DNA of 64,000 nt from Saccharolobus caldissimus (GTDB lineage: Archaea; Thermoproteota; Thermoprotei_A; Sulfolobales; Sulfolobaceae). Within the stretch, counting starts at the first letter, position 1. Every line of letters begins with the position of its first letter. Below, piece after piece: positions 43,333 to 54,052 of the stretch. A program made the translations under genes and the position numbers. The notes under the pieces were generated by a model. That model was not told the origin of the DNA. It saw only the letters and a list, made by a program, of their open reading frames with translations, and ran no database searches. The DNA lies in assembly GCF_020886315.1 (NCBI RefSeq), contig NZ_AP025226.1:2754001-2818000 (forward strand). Reading direction: 5' to 3'.

Positions 43333-43421
43333 GCTGCTTATGGGTTACTTCAAATTTTATCAGAATTTATGTTAAATTTATTTTCAATCTAACGTCTAAT
43401 TTTGAATTTAATAAAATTCAA
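43333..43421 (+). repeat. Dispersed repeat shared with 29171
   Basis: GGGTTACTTCAAATTTTATC, then CAATCTAACGTCTAATTTTG and AATTTAATAAAATTCAA. The two copies face the same way. Confidence 0.45.
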
Positions 43422-43597
43422 GAAGAATTCCACAAAGCATTTCTTGGCTTAACCTTTAAATTTTTTAAAATCAACACTATCAATTGTGTGATAGTAACAA
43501 GATCATTTATAGTAGACTAGAACGACCTCGTCATCCTCACACAAGAAGTTTTTTCACAAAAATTTGTAATATTAATATTCATCTAATATTTTTATTA

Positions 43598-43637
43598 TTC
43601 AATATCAAATAAGACGATTGCATAAGAACAGCCCCAT
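43598..43637 (+). repeat. Solo relic end of the 12308-type IS1 element
   Basis: AATATCAAATAAGACGATTG then CATAAGAACAGCCCC matches the right inverted repeat 13441-13477 at about 80 percent. No transposase remains nearby. Other bases of 43224-43724 show nothing more. Confidence 0.5.
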
Positions 43638-43724
43638 TGTATAAGCTTTTCTCAATGTTTTTCTATATTTTTATCAGGAGAAGTTATAAGCTAGTTACAG
43701 TTACTATAGAAAATAAAGAGGAAC

Positions 43725-46241
43725 CTACTCTTTAAAGAGAAGAGTAGTGTACCCCCTCTTATTAACCCTAATCTTAATCTCGCCATCAAATCTTCCTAAG
43801 TGCTCCTTAGGTTCCTCAAGCAGATTAGCAAGATATACATCATAGCCCTTAAGGGAATTGGATTTAATAGTTACATTCTTCTCTACATTATCTGGCTCTA
43901 AAAGTCTAATAATTACTCCGTTTCCTAAATCCCACTTCTTAAAAGCAGTCAGTATTACGTCTGGAGGCTCAATAATTAGATCTCCATCAATATCCCTTAC
44001 ATTAGGTATTGGTCTGGAAAGCAGTCTATAAGCCTCAGAAGGTGATGAAATCTTACCAGAGGTAATAACATATTCGAACTCAAACCTACCACCTTGTGAA
44101 GCCTTATAGTTCGTATGCCAATAATTATTCATAACATACGCGTAGACTCTCCCAGTTCTAGGAGTAATTATAGACTTCCAATCACCTTTAAAAACGTCAT
44201 CTATAGTAAATAATGGTGAATCCTCAGAATATAAAGCAACATCAAAATCACCTTTAAATAATAAAATATTATTAATAGTAAACCAATTGCTACAAGCTCC
44301 CCTTACTTGTTCTCTCGCAATATCAATGAAAACTCCTGGGATTTCAGCGTAAATGGTAGGGTTCTTAAGGTTAAACGGAAATTCAAAATAAACACCTTCC
44401 TTATCATATATTTCAGCCTTCTCAACTATGTTCCTTACAATAATTTGCTTTAGTCGCTTTGGCAAAACGATTTCCTTTTCAATTCTTGACAAGTAAGACT
44501 TAGACTCAAGCCTCAACACTATTACGTCATCGTTCTCCCATACACCTTTAACCTCGCTTCCATATTCGTTATAAACCGTGAAGACGGGATCAGTAACCTC
44601 ACCTTCATAATAGAAGTTTAAAATAGTCCTTTCAAGCTTAGTACCCTTACCGCCTATAAGCATTATGTAATTATCAAAACCGTTAGCTATCTCCTTCCCA
44701 ATATCTTTATCTATAACCGATTCGATTTTCCCGTACTTAGTCTTTACCAAATAAAAGTCGGTTTCTATGACGTCTTCTTTACTTCCTCTTTCCAGGTCCT
44801 TAAAGGCTAACGGCCTTGAAGACATAGGCTTAAGTTCATAGTAAGTGTAGTTTATGATTCCTCTAACGTGGAAGGGGTAAGGATTAGATACATAATTACC
44901 GTAAACCATCTCAGAAACCTTATTGTATGCTGAAATTGCATAAGAAGATTTTATTCTCCATTCCTCCTTCTGTCTAATAGAGAAAGGATCCGAAACTGAT
45001 GCCCAATCTCCCCACGTATGTTCATCAAAGTAAATTATATTTTTCCAAACCTCGTTTAAATCGTTTACAGGATACTCACTCCCTCTTAAATAGTTTAGTG
45101 TAAAGTATTCCTCAGCAAAAAATAATAACCTCTTAGCCCTTCTAGAAATTGCCAATTCTCTTGCGGTAGAAGCAGCACCATCTTCCCAATAAGTACCTAA
45201 ATCTCCAAAGATCTCTGGATAATTACCTTTTTTTATTTTTTCAAAGAACTCATCAGTGGTTGATAATATTAATCTGGGGTTCTCCCACTTTTTATTAAAC
45301 TCATCAATTATCTTTGCGAACTTATCAGTTACTCTTGCATTATCGATAAACATTCCGTAAAGTAAAACGTCTTCATAGGGATATCCCCTAGTCTCTAAAT
45401 AATGTAAGAAGTGCGCTATTCCAGCCTCTGCAGATCTTAAATCGTTCAGTAAACCTGCTGAATAACCTTGATGATAACCGTGAAAGCTGGGAATTAAACC
45501 TTTGTAACCTCCAGAGAACCAGCTTAAAGTTCTGGAACCATCTGGTCCAACCCAATATAATGGTGATGCAAAATCTCCTAATTGGTGTAAAGGCCCTCTG
45601 TCTGGATTGCTGGCAAGAATAAAGTAGTCTATGCCACAACCCTTTAAAACTGTAGGAATTGACCAAACTGCTGAGGGAACGTCATTTAGTGCTGCTACAC
45701 TTATATTAAACCCCTTATTTCTGAGGTCTCTTACTGGATAGAAAAGTCTAATTATCTCTTCATGAGAGCACAACCCCGTAAGGATATTTAAAGGGAACGC
45801 TTGAACACCTACTATACCTTTTTCATTAAATTCTTTGATTTTATCAATTTCTGGAACCTGCCATAAGACCTCGATATTAAATTTTATATTATTTTTAGCC
45901 ATATTTATAATTTTTTCGAAATTCTCTTTATAAATTTTCTCTACATTATATTGTATATCAGTATAGCCTATATCCGTATGGAATGTTGGGGCAACATATA
46001 TATTAAAATATTTGATATTACCAAATTTTATATTAAATTCAAATTTTTCACCATTTTCGAATGTTAATATAAGGTCTCCATTAGTGGTTATTAAATGTCT
46101 AGAAAAACCTGGTGTCGCTATGTATTCCTCACCATTTACTTCAAAATATAAAGGATAGTTATATTCACTTTTTACAATCACTAAAGCAGCTCTTTCGCCT
46201 TTTTTACTTAAAAAGCTTGTTGGGAAAACATTAACTATCAT
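43725..46241 (-). CDS. Glycoside hydrolase family 38 alpha-mannosidase
   Basis: 838 residues. Zinc ligands H88 and D90 in APTFHTDIGYTD, the nucleophile D187 in VAALNDVPSAVW, and the third helix region YFDEHTWGDWAS near 417 are the GH38 marks. The C-terminal 350 residues are the beta-sandwich domains. The Saccharolobus enzyme of this family removes alpha-mannose from N-glycans. No signal peptide. It stands alone, 265 bp from the alpha-xylosidase in the same direction. Confidence 0.88.
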   Translation of the reverse strand: MIVNVFPTSFLSKKGERAALVIVKSEYNYPLYFEVNGEEYIATPGFSRHLITTNGDLILTFENGEKFEFNIKFGNIKYFNIYVAPTFHTDIGYTDIQYNVEKIYKENFEKIINMAKNNIKFNIEVLWQVPEIDKIKEFNEKGIVGVQAFPLNILTGLCSHEEIIRLFYPVRDLRNKGFNISVAALNDVPSAVWSIPTVLKGCGIDYFILASNPDRGPLHQLGDFASPLYWVGPDGSRTLSWFSGGYKGLIPSFHGYHQGYSAGLLNDLRSAEAGIAHFLHYLETRGYPYEDVLLYGMFIDNARVTDKFAKIIDEFNKKWENPRLILSTTDEFFEKIKKGNYPEIFGDLGTYWEDGAASTARELAISRRAKRLLFFAEEYFTLNYLRGSEYPVNDLNEVWKNIIYFDEHTWGDWASVSDPFSIRQKEEWRIKSSYAISAYNKVSEMVYGNYVSNPYPFHVRGIINYTYYELKPMSSRPLAFKDLERGSKEDVIETDFYLVKTKYGKIESVIDKDIGKEIANGFDNYIMLIGGKGTKLERTILNFYYEGEVTDPVFTVYNEYGSEVKGVWENDDVIVLRLESKSYLSRIEKEIVLPKRLKQIIVRNIVEKAEIYDKEGVYFEFPFNLKNPTIYAEIPGVFIDIAREQVRGACSNWFTINNILLFKGDFDVALYSEDSPLFTIDDVFKGDWKSIITPRTGRVYAYVMNNYWHTNYKASQGGRFEFEYVITSGKISSPSEAYRLLSRPIPNVRDIDGDLIIEPPDVILTAFKKWDLGNGVIIRLLEPDNVEKNVTIKSNSLKGYDVYLANLLEEPKEHLGRFDGEIKIRVNKRGYTTLLFKE

Positions 46242-46506
46242 TATATAGATTATTCAGTAATTAAGAATTTATATAATCTTTTTCATAGTAACTGCTTTGT
46301 GAAATTCTTCAGTTTTTCTCAAAAACGTGTAGCTAACTTTTAACTCAACACAAGATTTAGAATTTATTTTTACTTCTTCTAGCTAAGATCTAAGAAATTT
46401 CAACTAATCCACAAAGCACATAGTAACTACAACGAGCTTATAACTTCTCCTAAATATATAAAAACATTGAGAAAAGATTGTAGCCATAACGAAAGCTCTA
46501 AACTTT

Positions 46507-48684
46507 TTATCTTTTTATCCTTATTTCACTGCCATTATATGTTACAATCTGATCTGGCTTAGATAGTTCTATTCCTATGCCATTATTTCTATTAACCCAC
46601 ACTATCCTAATCTCTTTCTTAACATTTAATTCTCCTTTCTTATTTCCTAATATCAATTCTTGTTTTTCCTCGTTCCATTCTATTGGTATAATACTATATT
46701 TTCCTTTCTCATAATCATACGTCATTCCATCATCGTCGTATATCTCAAATTTTCCACTATTCCCAGTATATACTCTAAGTTCTATACTACTGTATTCATC
46801 TCCACTGCTTTCAATTAAATCAGCTAAAGGTAAGATTGCTCCAGATCTTATATAGATTGGTATCATATCTATAGATACTTTCGCTTTAATCCATCTTCCA
46901 CCTTGAATAATATCCCCATTCCAAAAATCATACCATTTCTCTTTTGGTAAATATAGTTCTCTTTCCTTTATACTAGGTAATGTAATGGGGTTGACTAAAA
47001 TATAAGGACCAAACATGTATTGATCGTCTATATCATATACGTTATAATCGTCCTTAAAATCCATAACTAATGGTCTCATGATCGTATATCCTTTGCTATA
47101 TACCATCCAAGCTAACGAATAAATATAGGGTAATAATCTATATCTTAACCTAATAAACTTGACTATTACATTTTCTCCATCTTTTCTAAACCTCCAAGGC
47201 TCTTTAGGAAATATTGTGCCGTGAACTCTAAAGATCGGACAGAAAACACCCCATTGAAGCCATCTTATGAATATTTCCTTATAGGACTCGGACTCTGGAT
47301 TACCACTGAAAAATCCACCAATATCTGTTGTCCAATAAGGTATTCCAGAAATACTAAAGTTAAGCCCTGCAGGTATCTGAGCCCTTAATGTAGCCCAATC
47401 ACCCAATATATCACCAGACCAACTGATTGCAGAATATCTTTGCTGACCGGCAAACGCTGATCTAGTTAATATTACTACTCTATTATTACTACTTTTTCTT
47501 TGACCTTCATACACTGCCTTAGTCTCCATTAAGGGAAAAGCGTTTAGATACATATAACCCTTACCTATTCCTAAATCAGCATCGTGAATTGGCGAGAAGA
47601 AAACTAAGCCGAATCCAGTTTCTGGTTCAGACGCATCTAGCCACCAACCATCAACCCCTAAATCTAAAAATTTCTTTACATATTTCCAAAATAATTCTCT
47701 ACATTCTTCTTTAAAAGGATTAAAACAAGTAGTCCCACTAATTATACATCCATTGGCTTCCATTTCCTTATATACATCAGTTTCCTTTCCAAAAGTAGGC
47801 CATATTGAAATCATTAATTTAGCTTTAAGTCTATGTATTTCCTCTATCATTCCTTTAGGATCTGGGAAATCTTCCTCATCGAACTTAAAAGCGTTCCAAC
47901 CGTATTTACCCCAATATCTCCAGTCTAATACTATTACGTCTAAGGGTATTTTTCTATTTCTAAATTCCTTAACTATGTTTATTAATTCATCTTGTGACTT
48001 ATATCTCTCCTTAGACTGCCAATATCCGTAAGCCCATTTAGGTAATAATGGAGCTTCTCCTGTTAGCTTTCTATATGTTTCTATGACTTCATCTAAACTT
48101 TCCCCATATATAAAGTAGTAATCTAGACTATTACCAGCTTCAAACCATATCTTCATCTCATTTCCTTTAAGACTAATACTTCCTAATGAGTAATTATCCC
48201 ATAGAATTCCATAACCTTTACTTGACACCAAAAATGGTATAGCTATATCAGTGTTTCTTTGAGATAAGGTTATAGTAGATCCCCTATAACCTATTTTAAA
48301 AACAGATGACTGCCCTAATCCATTTCCTCCAGCGTGTTGACCTAATCCATATATATTTTCATTTTCAGTTAATTCAAAAATCTGCTCTAAGTTATATGTT
48401 TGTAATTTTTCATTAAATATTAAATTTCTATAAATTTCCTTAATTAATACGTTACCTCTATTATCTTTTATTATCAACGCTGCTTCTGGAGTGATTACAA
48501 GCTGCAATCTATTAGACGAAATTTGTATAAAACCATTTTCATCTTTCTTTCTAATTTCTATATTATTCGGCTGTCCTACAACAACTAAGCTTTTATAACT
48601 ATTCAACGAGTGATAATAATATGTTATTCTTACTGCATTCTCTAAATAGAATTTTACGTCAATGTTTAAACCCCCTAGTCTCAT
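46507..48684 (-). CDS. xylS: GH31 alpha-xylosidase
   Basis: 725 residues, close to the 731 of XylS of Saccharolobus. The catalytic nucleophile is D350 in GWWLDASEPE and the acid/base D425 in ISWSGDILGDW; upstream is the LPKWAYGYWQSKERY segment of GH31. The enzyme releases xylose from isoprimeverose and xyloglucan oligosaccharides and works together with LacS. It lies between GH38 and an aldo/keto reductase gene read the other way, and lacS is one gene further on. ATG 48684 is preceded by GGGGGTTT, a weak ribosome site. Confidence 0.92.
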   Translation of the reverse strand: MRLGGLNIDVKFYLENAVRITYYYHSLNSYKSLVVVGQPNNIEIRKKDENGFIQISSNRLQLVITPEAALIIKDNRGNVLIKEIYRNLIFNEKLQTYNLEQIFELTENENIYGLGQHAGGNGLGQSSVFKIGYRGSTITLSQRNTDIAIPFLVSSKGYGILWDNYSLGSISLKGNEMKIWFEAGNSLDYYFIYGESLDEVIETYRKLTGEAPLLPKWAYGYWQSKERYKSQDELINIVKEFRNRKIPLDVIVLDWRYWGKYGWNAFKFDEEDFPDPKGMIEEIHRLKAKLMISIWPTFGKETDVYKEMEANGCIISGTTCFNPFKEECRELFWKYVKKFLDLGVDGWWLDASEPETGFGLVFFSPIHDADLGIGKGYMYLNAFPLMETKAVYEGQRKSSNNRVVILTRSAFAGQQRYSAISWSGDILGDWATLRAQIPAGLNFSISGIPYWTTDIGGFFSGNPESESYKEIFIRWLQWGVFCPIFRVHGTIFPKEPWRFRKDGENVIVKFIRLRYRLLPYIYSLAWMVYSKGYTIMRPLVMDFKDDYNVYDIDDQYMFGPYILVNPITLPSIKERELYLPKEKWYDFWNGDIIQGGRWIKAKVSIDMIPIYIRSGAILPLADLIESSGDEYSSIELRVYTGNSGKFEIYDDDGMTYDYEKGKYSIIPIEWNEEKQELILGNKKGELNVKKEIRIVWVNRNNGIGIELSKPDQIVTYNGSEIRIKR

Positions 48685-48828
48685 CTACATCTCACAATAT
48701 AAGATATTAAGGGATTATATTTAAATTCATTAAATTAAAAATCTCATATTTAGCATAATAGTCATATATATAATTATTATAGAAATTGTAAAGAAAAATT
48801 TATATGCTAAAGTTTAAGTTTATCATTT

Positions 48829-49860
48829 ATGAAGTATGTTAAGTTGGGGAATTCTGGCTTAAAAGTCTCTCAAATATGCATAGGAACTTGGCATTTGCCA
48901 TTGCTTCCAGAGAAGGATGAGTATGGTGTTTATAAAGTTGATAAGGAGACGGCATTAAAGATCCTTAAGAGAGCCTACGACGAGGGAATAAACTTCATAG
49001 ACACTGCAAATAGATATCACGGTGCAACTCAAAAAACCCCTTTAACGCATGTTGGTTTTGCTGAGCGTGTTGTTGGTGAGTTCTTGTCTCATGTTGATAG
49101 GGAGTCTGTTGTTGTTTCTACTAAGGTTAGGGGTCAGATGGCTACTTGGGTTAATGGTGAGGGGTTGAGTAGGAAGCATATAATGTGGCAGGTTAGGGAG
49201 AGTTTAAGGAGATTAAATACTAGTTACATTGATCTCTATTTTTTACACTGGCCAGACTACGACACACCCAAACTCGAAACATTGAGAACACTAAATAACC
49301 TAGTTAGAAACGGCCTAGTTTACTACTTAGGCATCAGCAATCACCCCGCACACGACATTGTAGAATTCATGGAACTAGCAGATAAGCATAACCTAGAGAA
49401 ATTCACAACAATACAAGAAAGATACAATTTATTAGATAGAGAAATAGAAAAAGACAAGTTAGTAGTAGCTAAGAAGTACGATTTAGCGTTAATGGCTTAT
49501 AGTCCTTTAGCTGAGGGATTTTTGACTGGTAAATATGTTGACTTCGATAAGAAGACTTGGAAAGTTGAGACGTTAACTAGAGGTGCGATATTTGATGATA
49601 TAAGAAATAGGTATTTTAATGAGAGGAACTTGAAGGTTCTTGTTGGTTTGTATGGTTTTGCTAGGGAGAGGGGTTTGTCTCTTTCTCAATTGGCTATTGC
49701 TTGGCTTTTAAGGAGGGGTGAGGAGTTGGGTGTTAATATTATTCCCATTGTTGGTGTTACTAGGATGGAGTATTTGGATGACGTTTTGGGCTCCTTAAAC
49801 GTTAACTTATCCTCTGATGATATGAGGAGAATTGACGAAATACTAAACGGAAAAATATAG
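48829..49860 (+). CDS. Aldo/keto reductase, paralog 1
   Basis: 343 residues. Catalytic tetrad: D and Y in FIDTANRYHGA, K in VVSTKVRG and H in YFLHWPD; the NADP-binding C-terminal segment is NIIPIVGVTRMEYL. Family members reduce aldehydes and sugar ketones. Nearly identical to the gene at 55566 except in short blocks, all close to the substrate pocket (residues 64-73, 190-215, 247-268). A TATA-like TTTAAGTTT lies about 22 bp upstream. It sits convergent with lacS, only 3 bp between stops. Confidence 0.9.
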   Translation: MKYVKLGNSGLKVSQICIGTWHLPLLPEKDEYGVYKVDKETALKILKRAYDEGINFIDTANRYHGATQKTPLTHVGFAERVVGEFLSHVDRESVVVSTKVRGQMATWVNGEGLSRKHIMWQVRESLRRLNTSYIDLYFLHWPDYDTPKLETLRTLNNLVRNGLVYYLGISNHPAHDIVEFMELADKHNLEKFTTIQERYNLLDREIEKDKLVVAKKYDLALMAYSPLAEGFLTGKYVDFDKKTWKVETLTRGAIFDDIRNRYFNERNLKVLVGLYGFARERGLSLSQLAIAWLLRRGEELGVNIIPIVGVTRMEYLDDVLGSLNVNLSSDDMRRIDEILNGKI

Positions 49861-49863
49861 TTT

Positions 49864-51333
49864 TTAATGTCTTAAAGGTTTAATCGGAGGTACACTATTT
49901 AAATGTTCTATCTCGTCTGTTATTCCATTATTATGAGCTATTTCTCTATATATAAAGGCTGAAGGTCTCCAGTATAATCTTTTGGTAGTATAATCCACTT
50001 TTAGTAAGCCAAATCTCATGGAAAATCCAGAAGCCCATTCGTAATTATCGGCTAAAGACCAGTGTAAGTATCCTCTAACATCAACTCCACTATTTAAAGC
50101 CCTATACACTTGATATATATGAGAGACTAAATAGTAAGGTCTTTGATAATCAGCGTCATCTGCTATACCGTTTTCTGTTACGTACATATATAAATGATAT
50201 CTATTCCAGTATTTAGTTAGCACATCATATAAACCTTCTGGATAGAATTCCCAACCGAAATCACTAGTAGGTAAACCTGCTAGACTTACTGAGTTTCTTT
50301 CACATCCATGTCCGTAGCCTCCTAAACTGACGTAACCCTTCTCAGTCTTCTTTACTACAGTCCTTGTGTAATAATTCACTCCAATCCAGTCTAGCCTATT
50401 TCGTAAATCCTCTCTGATTATTTTTTCACTATTTTTAATCACTTCTCCCCTTATTATAGCATCAAAGAACATCCATCTATTTTCGTACTCAGCTAGTTCA
50501 ACAGCCTCTTTATCGCTTTCAGTTAATGGTTGGAAAGAAGTATTGGCGTAAATTATTCCAACGGGTTTTTTAGAGACTGATTTTATGGCATCGTAAGCTC
50601 TAGCGTGAGCTTGAATTATATTATACATGGCCTTTCTTGAGAGTTGAAAGCTTAAATGCCCAGGGGGAAATCCCGATTTAACCCCAACGTAGCCTAATCC
50701 CCATACTACATTAGGCTCATTCATTGTAGAATACTCATCTACAAGATCGTCAAATTTCCACGCTATATATGCTGAGAATCTCGCAAATTCGTAAACGGTT
50801 CTAGTACTTAGCCATCCAATAGGACCACTCAGGTCTCCTCTTCTCACCCTAATTGGATCATGAAGCCAAAGGGGTAATGGCCAGTGGTACATATTTAGAA
50901 TAAAATATATTCCTCTGTCTTTTAGATCTCTAAATATTTCTCTATAATGATTTACAGCGTCTTTATTAGCGTAATTATCCATTGTTTTTAATACATTTTC
51001 ATTAATTTCAACATAATTTACATCATCTTTTTTGTCATCAAAACCCTCAGGTTTAGGCAGAGGTTTAGGAAATATTCTACTCCATTCTACCCCAATCCTA
51101 GCTATTTTTAACCCCATTTTTTCTGCATTACTGTGAAAAGCCCTATAATTTCCCCAATATCCTGGACCATTTTCTGGTAAGTCACCACTAACTAATCCAG
51201 CAGCTATATTTTCTGGATCATGTACCCATGCATACCAATCACTATTAGGATCTTCTGATCCCGGTGTTCCCATTTCTGATTGAAATCCTGCTTGAGACCA
51301 ACCGAATCTGAAACTCTTAGGTAAGCTATACAT
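49864..51333 (-). CDS. lacS: GH1 beta-glycosidase LacS
   Basis: 489 residues, the exact length of Saccharolobus LacS. Acid/base E206 in [10 protein letters not shown] and nucleophile E387 in [11 protein letters not shown] are at the classical positions, and the tetramer contacts at the C-terminus ([10 protein letters not shown]) are kept. It hydrolyses beta-gluco-, galacto- and fucosides in the cytoplasm. By memory it is about 85 percent identical to the S. solfataricus enzyme, so the organism is a close but different species. A TATA-like CTTAAAT lies about 33 bp before the ATG. Confidence 0.95.
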   Translation of the reverse strand: MYSLPKSFRFGWSQAGFQSEMGTPGSEDPNSDWYAWVHDPENIAAGLVSGDLPENGPGYWGNYRAFHSNAEKMGLKIARIGVEWSRIFPKPLPKPEGFDDKKDDVNYVEINENVLKTMDNYANKDAVNHYREIFRDLKDRGIYFILNMYHWPLPLWLHDPIRVRRGDLSGPIGWLSTRTVYEFARFSAYIAWKFDDLVDEYSTMNEPNVVWGLGYVGVKSGFPPGHLSFQLSRKAMYNIIQAHARAYDAIKSVSKKPVGIIYANTSFQPLTESDKEAVELAEYENRWMFFDAIIRGEVIKNSEKIIREDLRNRLDWIGVNYYTRTVVKKTEKGYVSLGGYGHGCERNSVSLAGLPTSDFGWEFYPEGLYDVLTKYWNRYHLYMYVTENGIADDADYQRPYYLVSHIYQVYRALNSGVDVRGYLHWSLADNYEWASGFSMRFGLLKVDYTTKRLYWRPSAFIYREIAHNNGITDEIEHLNSVPPIKPLRH

Positions 51334-51790
51334 AGACTTTATTACTAAAGTTGTTCATTTAAGCTTTTCGTAAAAACTTTTTAGTTTATACTTATGTTAA
51401 AATAGATAAAGATATGAGCAATAAAATAAAACTATGGAATGAATTAAATTAAACCTTTTATTTAGACTTTAGGTAATTATTATCTTTAAACTTTATATAT
51501 AGCTATTATTAATATAGGAATTATAATACTTAGAGATAATACACTTTTTATAATCTTTTATTAATAATTTCTTCATTATATCATGTTCAGTAAACTAAAA
51601 TTTAATTCAATAAAATAAATGTCAAATAAAATAAATTATTTCTACAATAAAAAATCGTAGAAAACGAAGGCATTTATTTTTGTTTGAGTATAATAGATGA
51701 GAAAATTATACTTAGTAGTTAAAGATCATTATAAATATTACTTAAAATTAATCTAAATCTCTAACTTCTATTACGCTTTACAAAGTGTTT

Positions 51791-52918
51791 TTATACTTCC
51801 TTCTTGTCTTTAAGTGTTAAGAATAAGGGTGAGACTATTAATCTTAGGACTGAGGCTGAGATTAACATTGTGTTTATAGCTAAAATTGGTGCATAAAATT
51901 TAATCATATAATTGTATAATATTCCGCCTATTATAGAGCCCAATAATATTCCAAATCCCACAACTAAATTGTAAAATGCCAAATCCCTTTTAAGATTTGT
52001 CTCATTTGAGTTGTCAAATAAATAAGCTATATAAGTTACTGAGCTTACGGCATTAGTGAAACCTGAGGCAATATTTGCAATATATAAATAATTCACGTTA
52101 TTAGATAATGAGTAGGATAGAGGGAAAATAGTATACGTTATACTTCCTAAAAACATAGTTAGTCTTCTCCTTAAATCAGTTAATTTCGCTACTATTCTCT
52201 GAAATAGAATAGTTAATATCCCGGTCTCCACGTTTAATATTGCTACGTTTTCGTCATTCATGTGAAATTTATATACTTGCGCTAAGGGAAAAATAGGCCA
52301 AGCGAAGGATAACACTAGATTAAAGAGAAAACTTACAATTAAGAATCTCTTTATATAACCATTAGGGGAATTAATTCTTGATTCATAGTTGACATCTACT
52401 TCTATCTTATTCGATAAATAAGCTGATGTACTGAATAACATTCCTGACAATAAAAAGAAATACCTAATAAGCTCTGTGTTAGTCTCAGTTATTATTCCTG
52501 TTATTAACGTAGCTATTAACCCCCCTATGGTTGCATATACTAAATAAAGAGATAAAGTGGAACCCCTACTATTTTCACTTACCTTATCCATTATTAATAA
52601 CCAGCCGAAGTTAGCTACTCCTATGCTAATAGTTATTCCGAAATAGGTTATGAGAAATATCCAGCTAAAAGGAATAAATGCGCTTAATATCCATAAAACT
52701 CCATTAATTAGAGTACCTATAAACAATAGAAATTTAGCCCTAGATTTAATAAAGTTCAGAAAATATTGCGATATGTTTGGTATTGCATTAGTTGCGGAAG
52801 TTACTAAAGCTATTTCCTCTGAGGACATACCGAAATACGCTGATACAAATGATATAAATGGTGTAACCAAATTATTTGCTAAATTAGATAAAATTGCAAA
52901 AATTTTAAGATATTTCAA
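51791..52918 (-). CDS. MFS transporter, paralog 1
   Basis: 375 residues and about eleven to twelve spans. Segments typical of MFS: NFGWLLIMDKVSENSRGSTL (the loop 2-3 type motif), ATLITGIITE and FAWPIFPLAQVYKFHMNDEN. It is a paralog of the protein at 61453 with the same WPIFPLAQVYKFHMN stretch. Sugar or sugar-acid uptake is inferred from the neighbours. The 457-bp gap to lacS (51334-51790) is AT-rich with no gene. Confidence 0.82.
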   Translation of the reverse strand: MKYLKIFAILSNLANNLVTPFISFVSAYFGMSSEEIALVTSATNAIPNISQYFLNFIKSRAKFLLFIGTLINGVLWILSAFIPFSWIFLITYFGITISIGVANFGWLLIMDKVSENSRGSTLSLYLVYATIGGLIATLITGIITETNTELIRYFFLLSGMLFSTSAYLSNKIEVDVNYESRINSPNGYIKRFLIVSFLFNLVLSFAWPIFPLAQVYKFHMNDENVAILNVETGILTILFQRIVAKLTDLRRRLTMFLGSITYTIFPLSYSLSNNVNYLYIANIASGFTNAVSSVTYIAYLFDNSNETNLKRDLAFYNLVVGFGILLGSIIGGILYNYMIKFYAPILAINTMLISASVLRLIVSPLFLTLKDKKEV

Positions 52919-53080
52919 GCGTAATCATTATATATATTAAAAGTTACAGAATTAAAAGTTAACTTAGGAAACTTAGATGGAGTAATTAAACTATAACAGT
53001 AGTCTAACTTTGAGCTCTATAGCTAATAATAAATATTAAAAAATTCTTAACATGGGAGAGAGCCTCGTCATTAAGTTACG

Positions 53081-53187
53081 TTTATTAAATAGAGGAATTC
53101 TCTATATAGAGTATAATCTAATTCAGATTCTCAGAGACGCTTTTTACGTTAAAGTATAAATTTATACCTAAATGGTGACACTATCAC
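53081..53187 (+). repeat. MITE-like repeat B, copy 2
   Basis: TTTATTAAATAGAGGAATTC, then TTCAGATTCTCAGAG and TATAAATTTATACC matches 21663-21764 (minus). The final bases GGTGACACTATCAC match the end of the IS1-like element at 22552-22567. It stops one base before the amidohydrolase ATG. Confidence 0.6.
53155..53166 (+). promoter_or_regulatory. TATA box of the amidohydrolase gene inside the repeat
   Basis: TATAAATTTATA ends 21 bp before ATG 53188, the distance for a leaderless Sulfolobales transcript. The box is part of the MITE-like repeat. Confidence 0.6.
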
Positions 53188-54042
53188 ATGGGATATGTAG
53201 ACGCGCACACACATGTTTGGTTTAAGGAGACCTTGCCAGAGGATTTTTCTAACAACAATTCGGGTTATGACTATAATCCCCCTGATATTAAAGAAATATT
53301 AAGGGAGATGGACGAGGTGAATTTAGATTATATAGTAATAATTGCTTATCCGAGTAGGGAAATCTGGCGTACAAAGGAAGACTTCCCATTAAGGGTAATA
53401 GAATACCTTAAACCGTACTCAGAACGCTTTTCAGTTATAGGCGGGATAGAGCCTAATAAGCTATCTCTTCAAGAGGCTAAAATGTGGCTTGAAAGACAAT
53501 ACGAGGCAGGTGTTTCTGGATTTAAACTTCATCCAGTTCATTCTCACGTAAAACCTAACGCTTATAGAGAAGAGGAAGGGGAATTAAAGCAATTAGAGAT
53601 TTTTTATCAATTTGCCCAAGATCATGAATTACCGGTAATTATACACACTGGAACTAGCGTATTTTTAAAAGCGAGGAATAAATATGCGGATCCTATTTAC
53701 CTTGATGATATAGCTGTTGACTTCCCCAACCTTAAAATAATCATGGCACATATGGGAAGACCAAATTACGTATCGACCGCATTTCAATTAGTTAGAATAA
53801 GAAAAAATATATATGGAGAAATATCGTCTATTCCCCCTAAGAGACTTTTAGAATATATCCCTAGATTAGAGGAAATTAGCTATAAGACGATTTACGGTAG
53901 TGACTACGGAGGTCCTGGTATTAAGAGCATTTCAGAAAACCTTAGAAACTTTTTATCTTTAAATATTAGTAACAAAGCTAAAGAGGAAATGGCCAGTAAA
54001 AATCCTAAATTTATTTACAAGCCTTTAAGTGATCTATTTTAA
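53188..54042 (+). CDS. Amidohydrolase-type TIM-barrel metal hydrolase
   Basis: 284 residues. Metal and catalytic residues of COG2159: HTH in YVDAHTHVWF (residues 6-8), H in SGFKLHPVHSH, H in VIIHTGTS, H in IIMAHMGRPN and D in IYGSDYGGPG. The family includes decarboxylases and lactonases; in a sugar region a lactone or keto-acid hydrolase is likely. Its promoter is probably supplied by the repeat that ends just before the ATG. It ends 10 bp from the convergent oxidoreductase gene. Confidence 0.82.
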   Translation: MGYVDAHTHVWFKETLPEDFSNNNSGYDYNPPDIKEILREMDEVNLDYIVIIAYPSREIWRTKEDFPLRVIEYLKPYSERFSVIGGIEPNKLSLQEAKMWLERQYEAGVSGFKLHPVHSHVKPNAYREEEGELKQLEIFYQFAQDHELPVIIHTGTSVFLKARNKYADPIYLDDIAVDFPNLKIIMAHMGRPNYVSTAFQLVRIRKNIYGEISSIPPKRLLEYIPRLEEISYKTIYGSDYGGPGIKSISENLRNFLSLNISNKAKEEMASKNPKFIYKPLSDLF

Positions 54043-54052
54043 TTAATTTTTT

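Noticed and set aside
45388-45666. 92-codon minus-strand frame inside the alpha-mannosidase gene
   Set aside because: Alternative frame of a clear GH38 gene with arginine/serine-rich nonsense composition.
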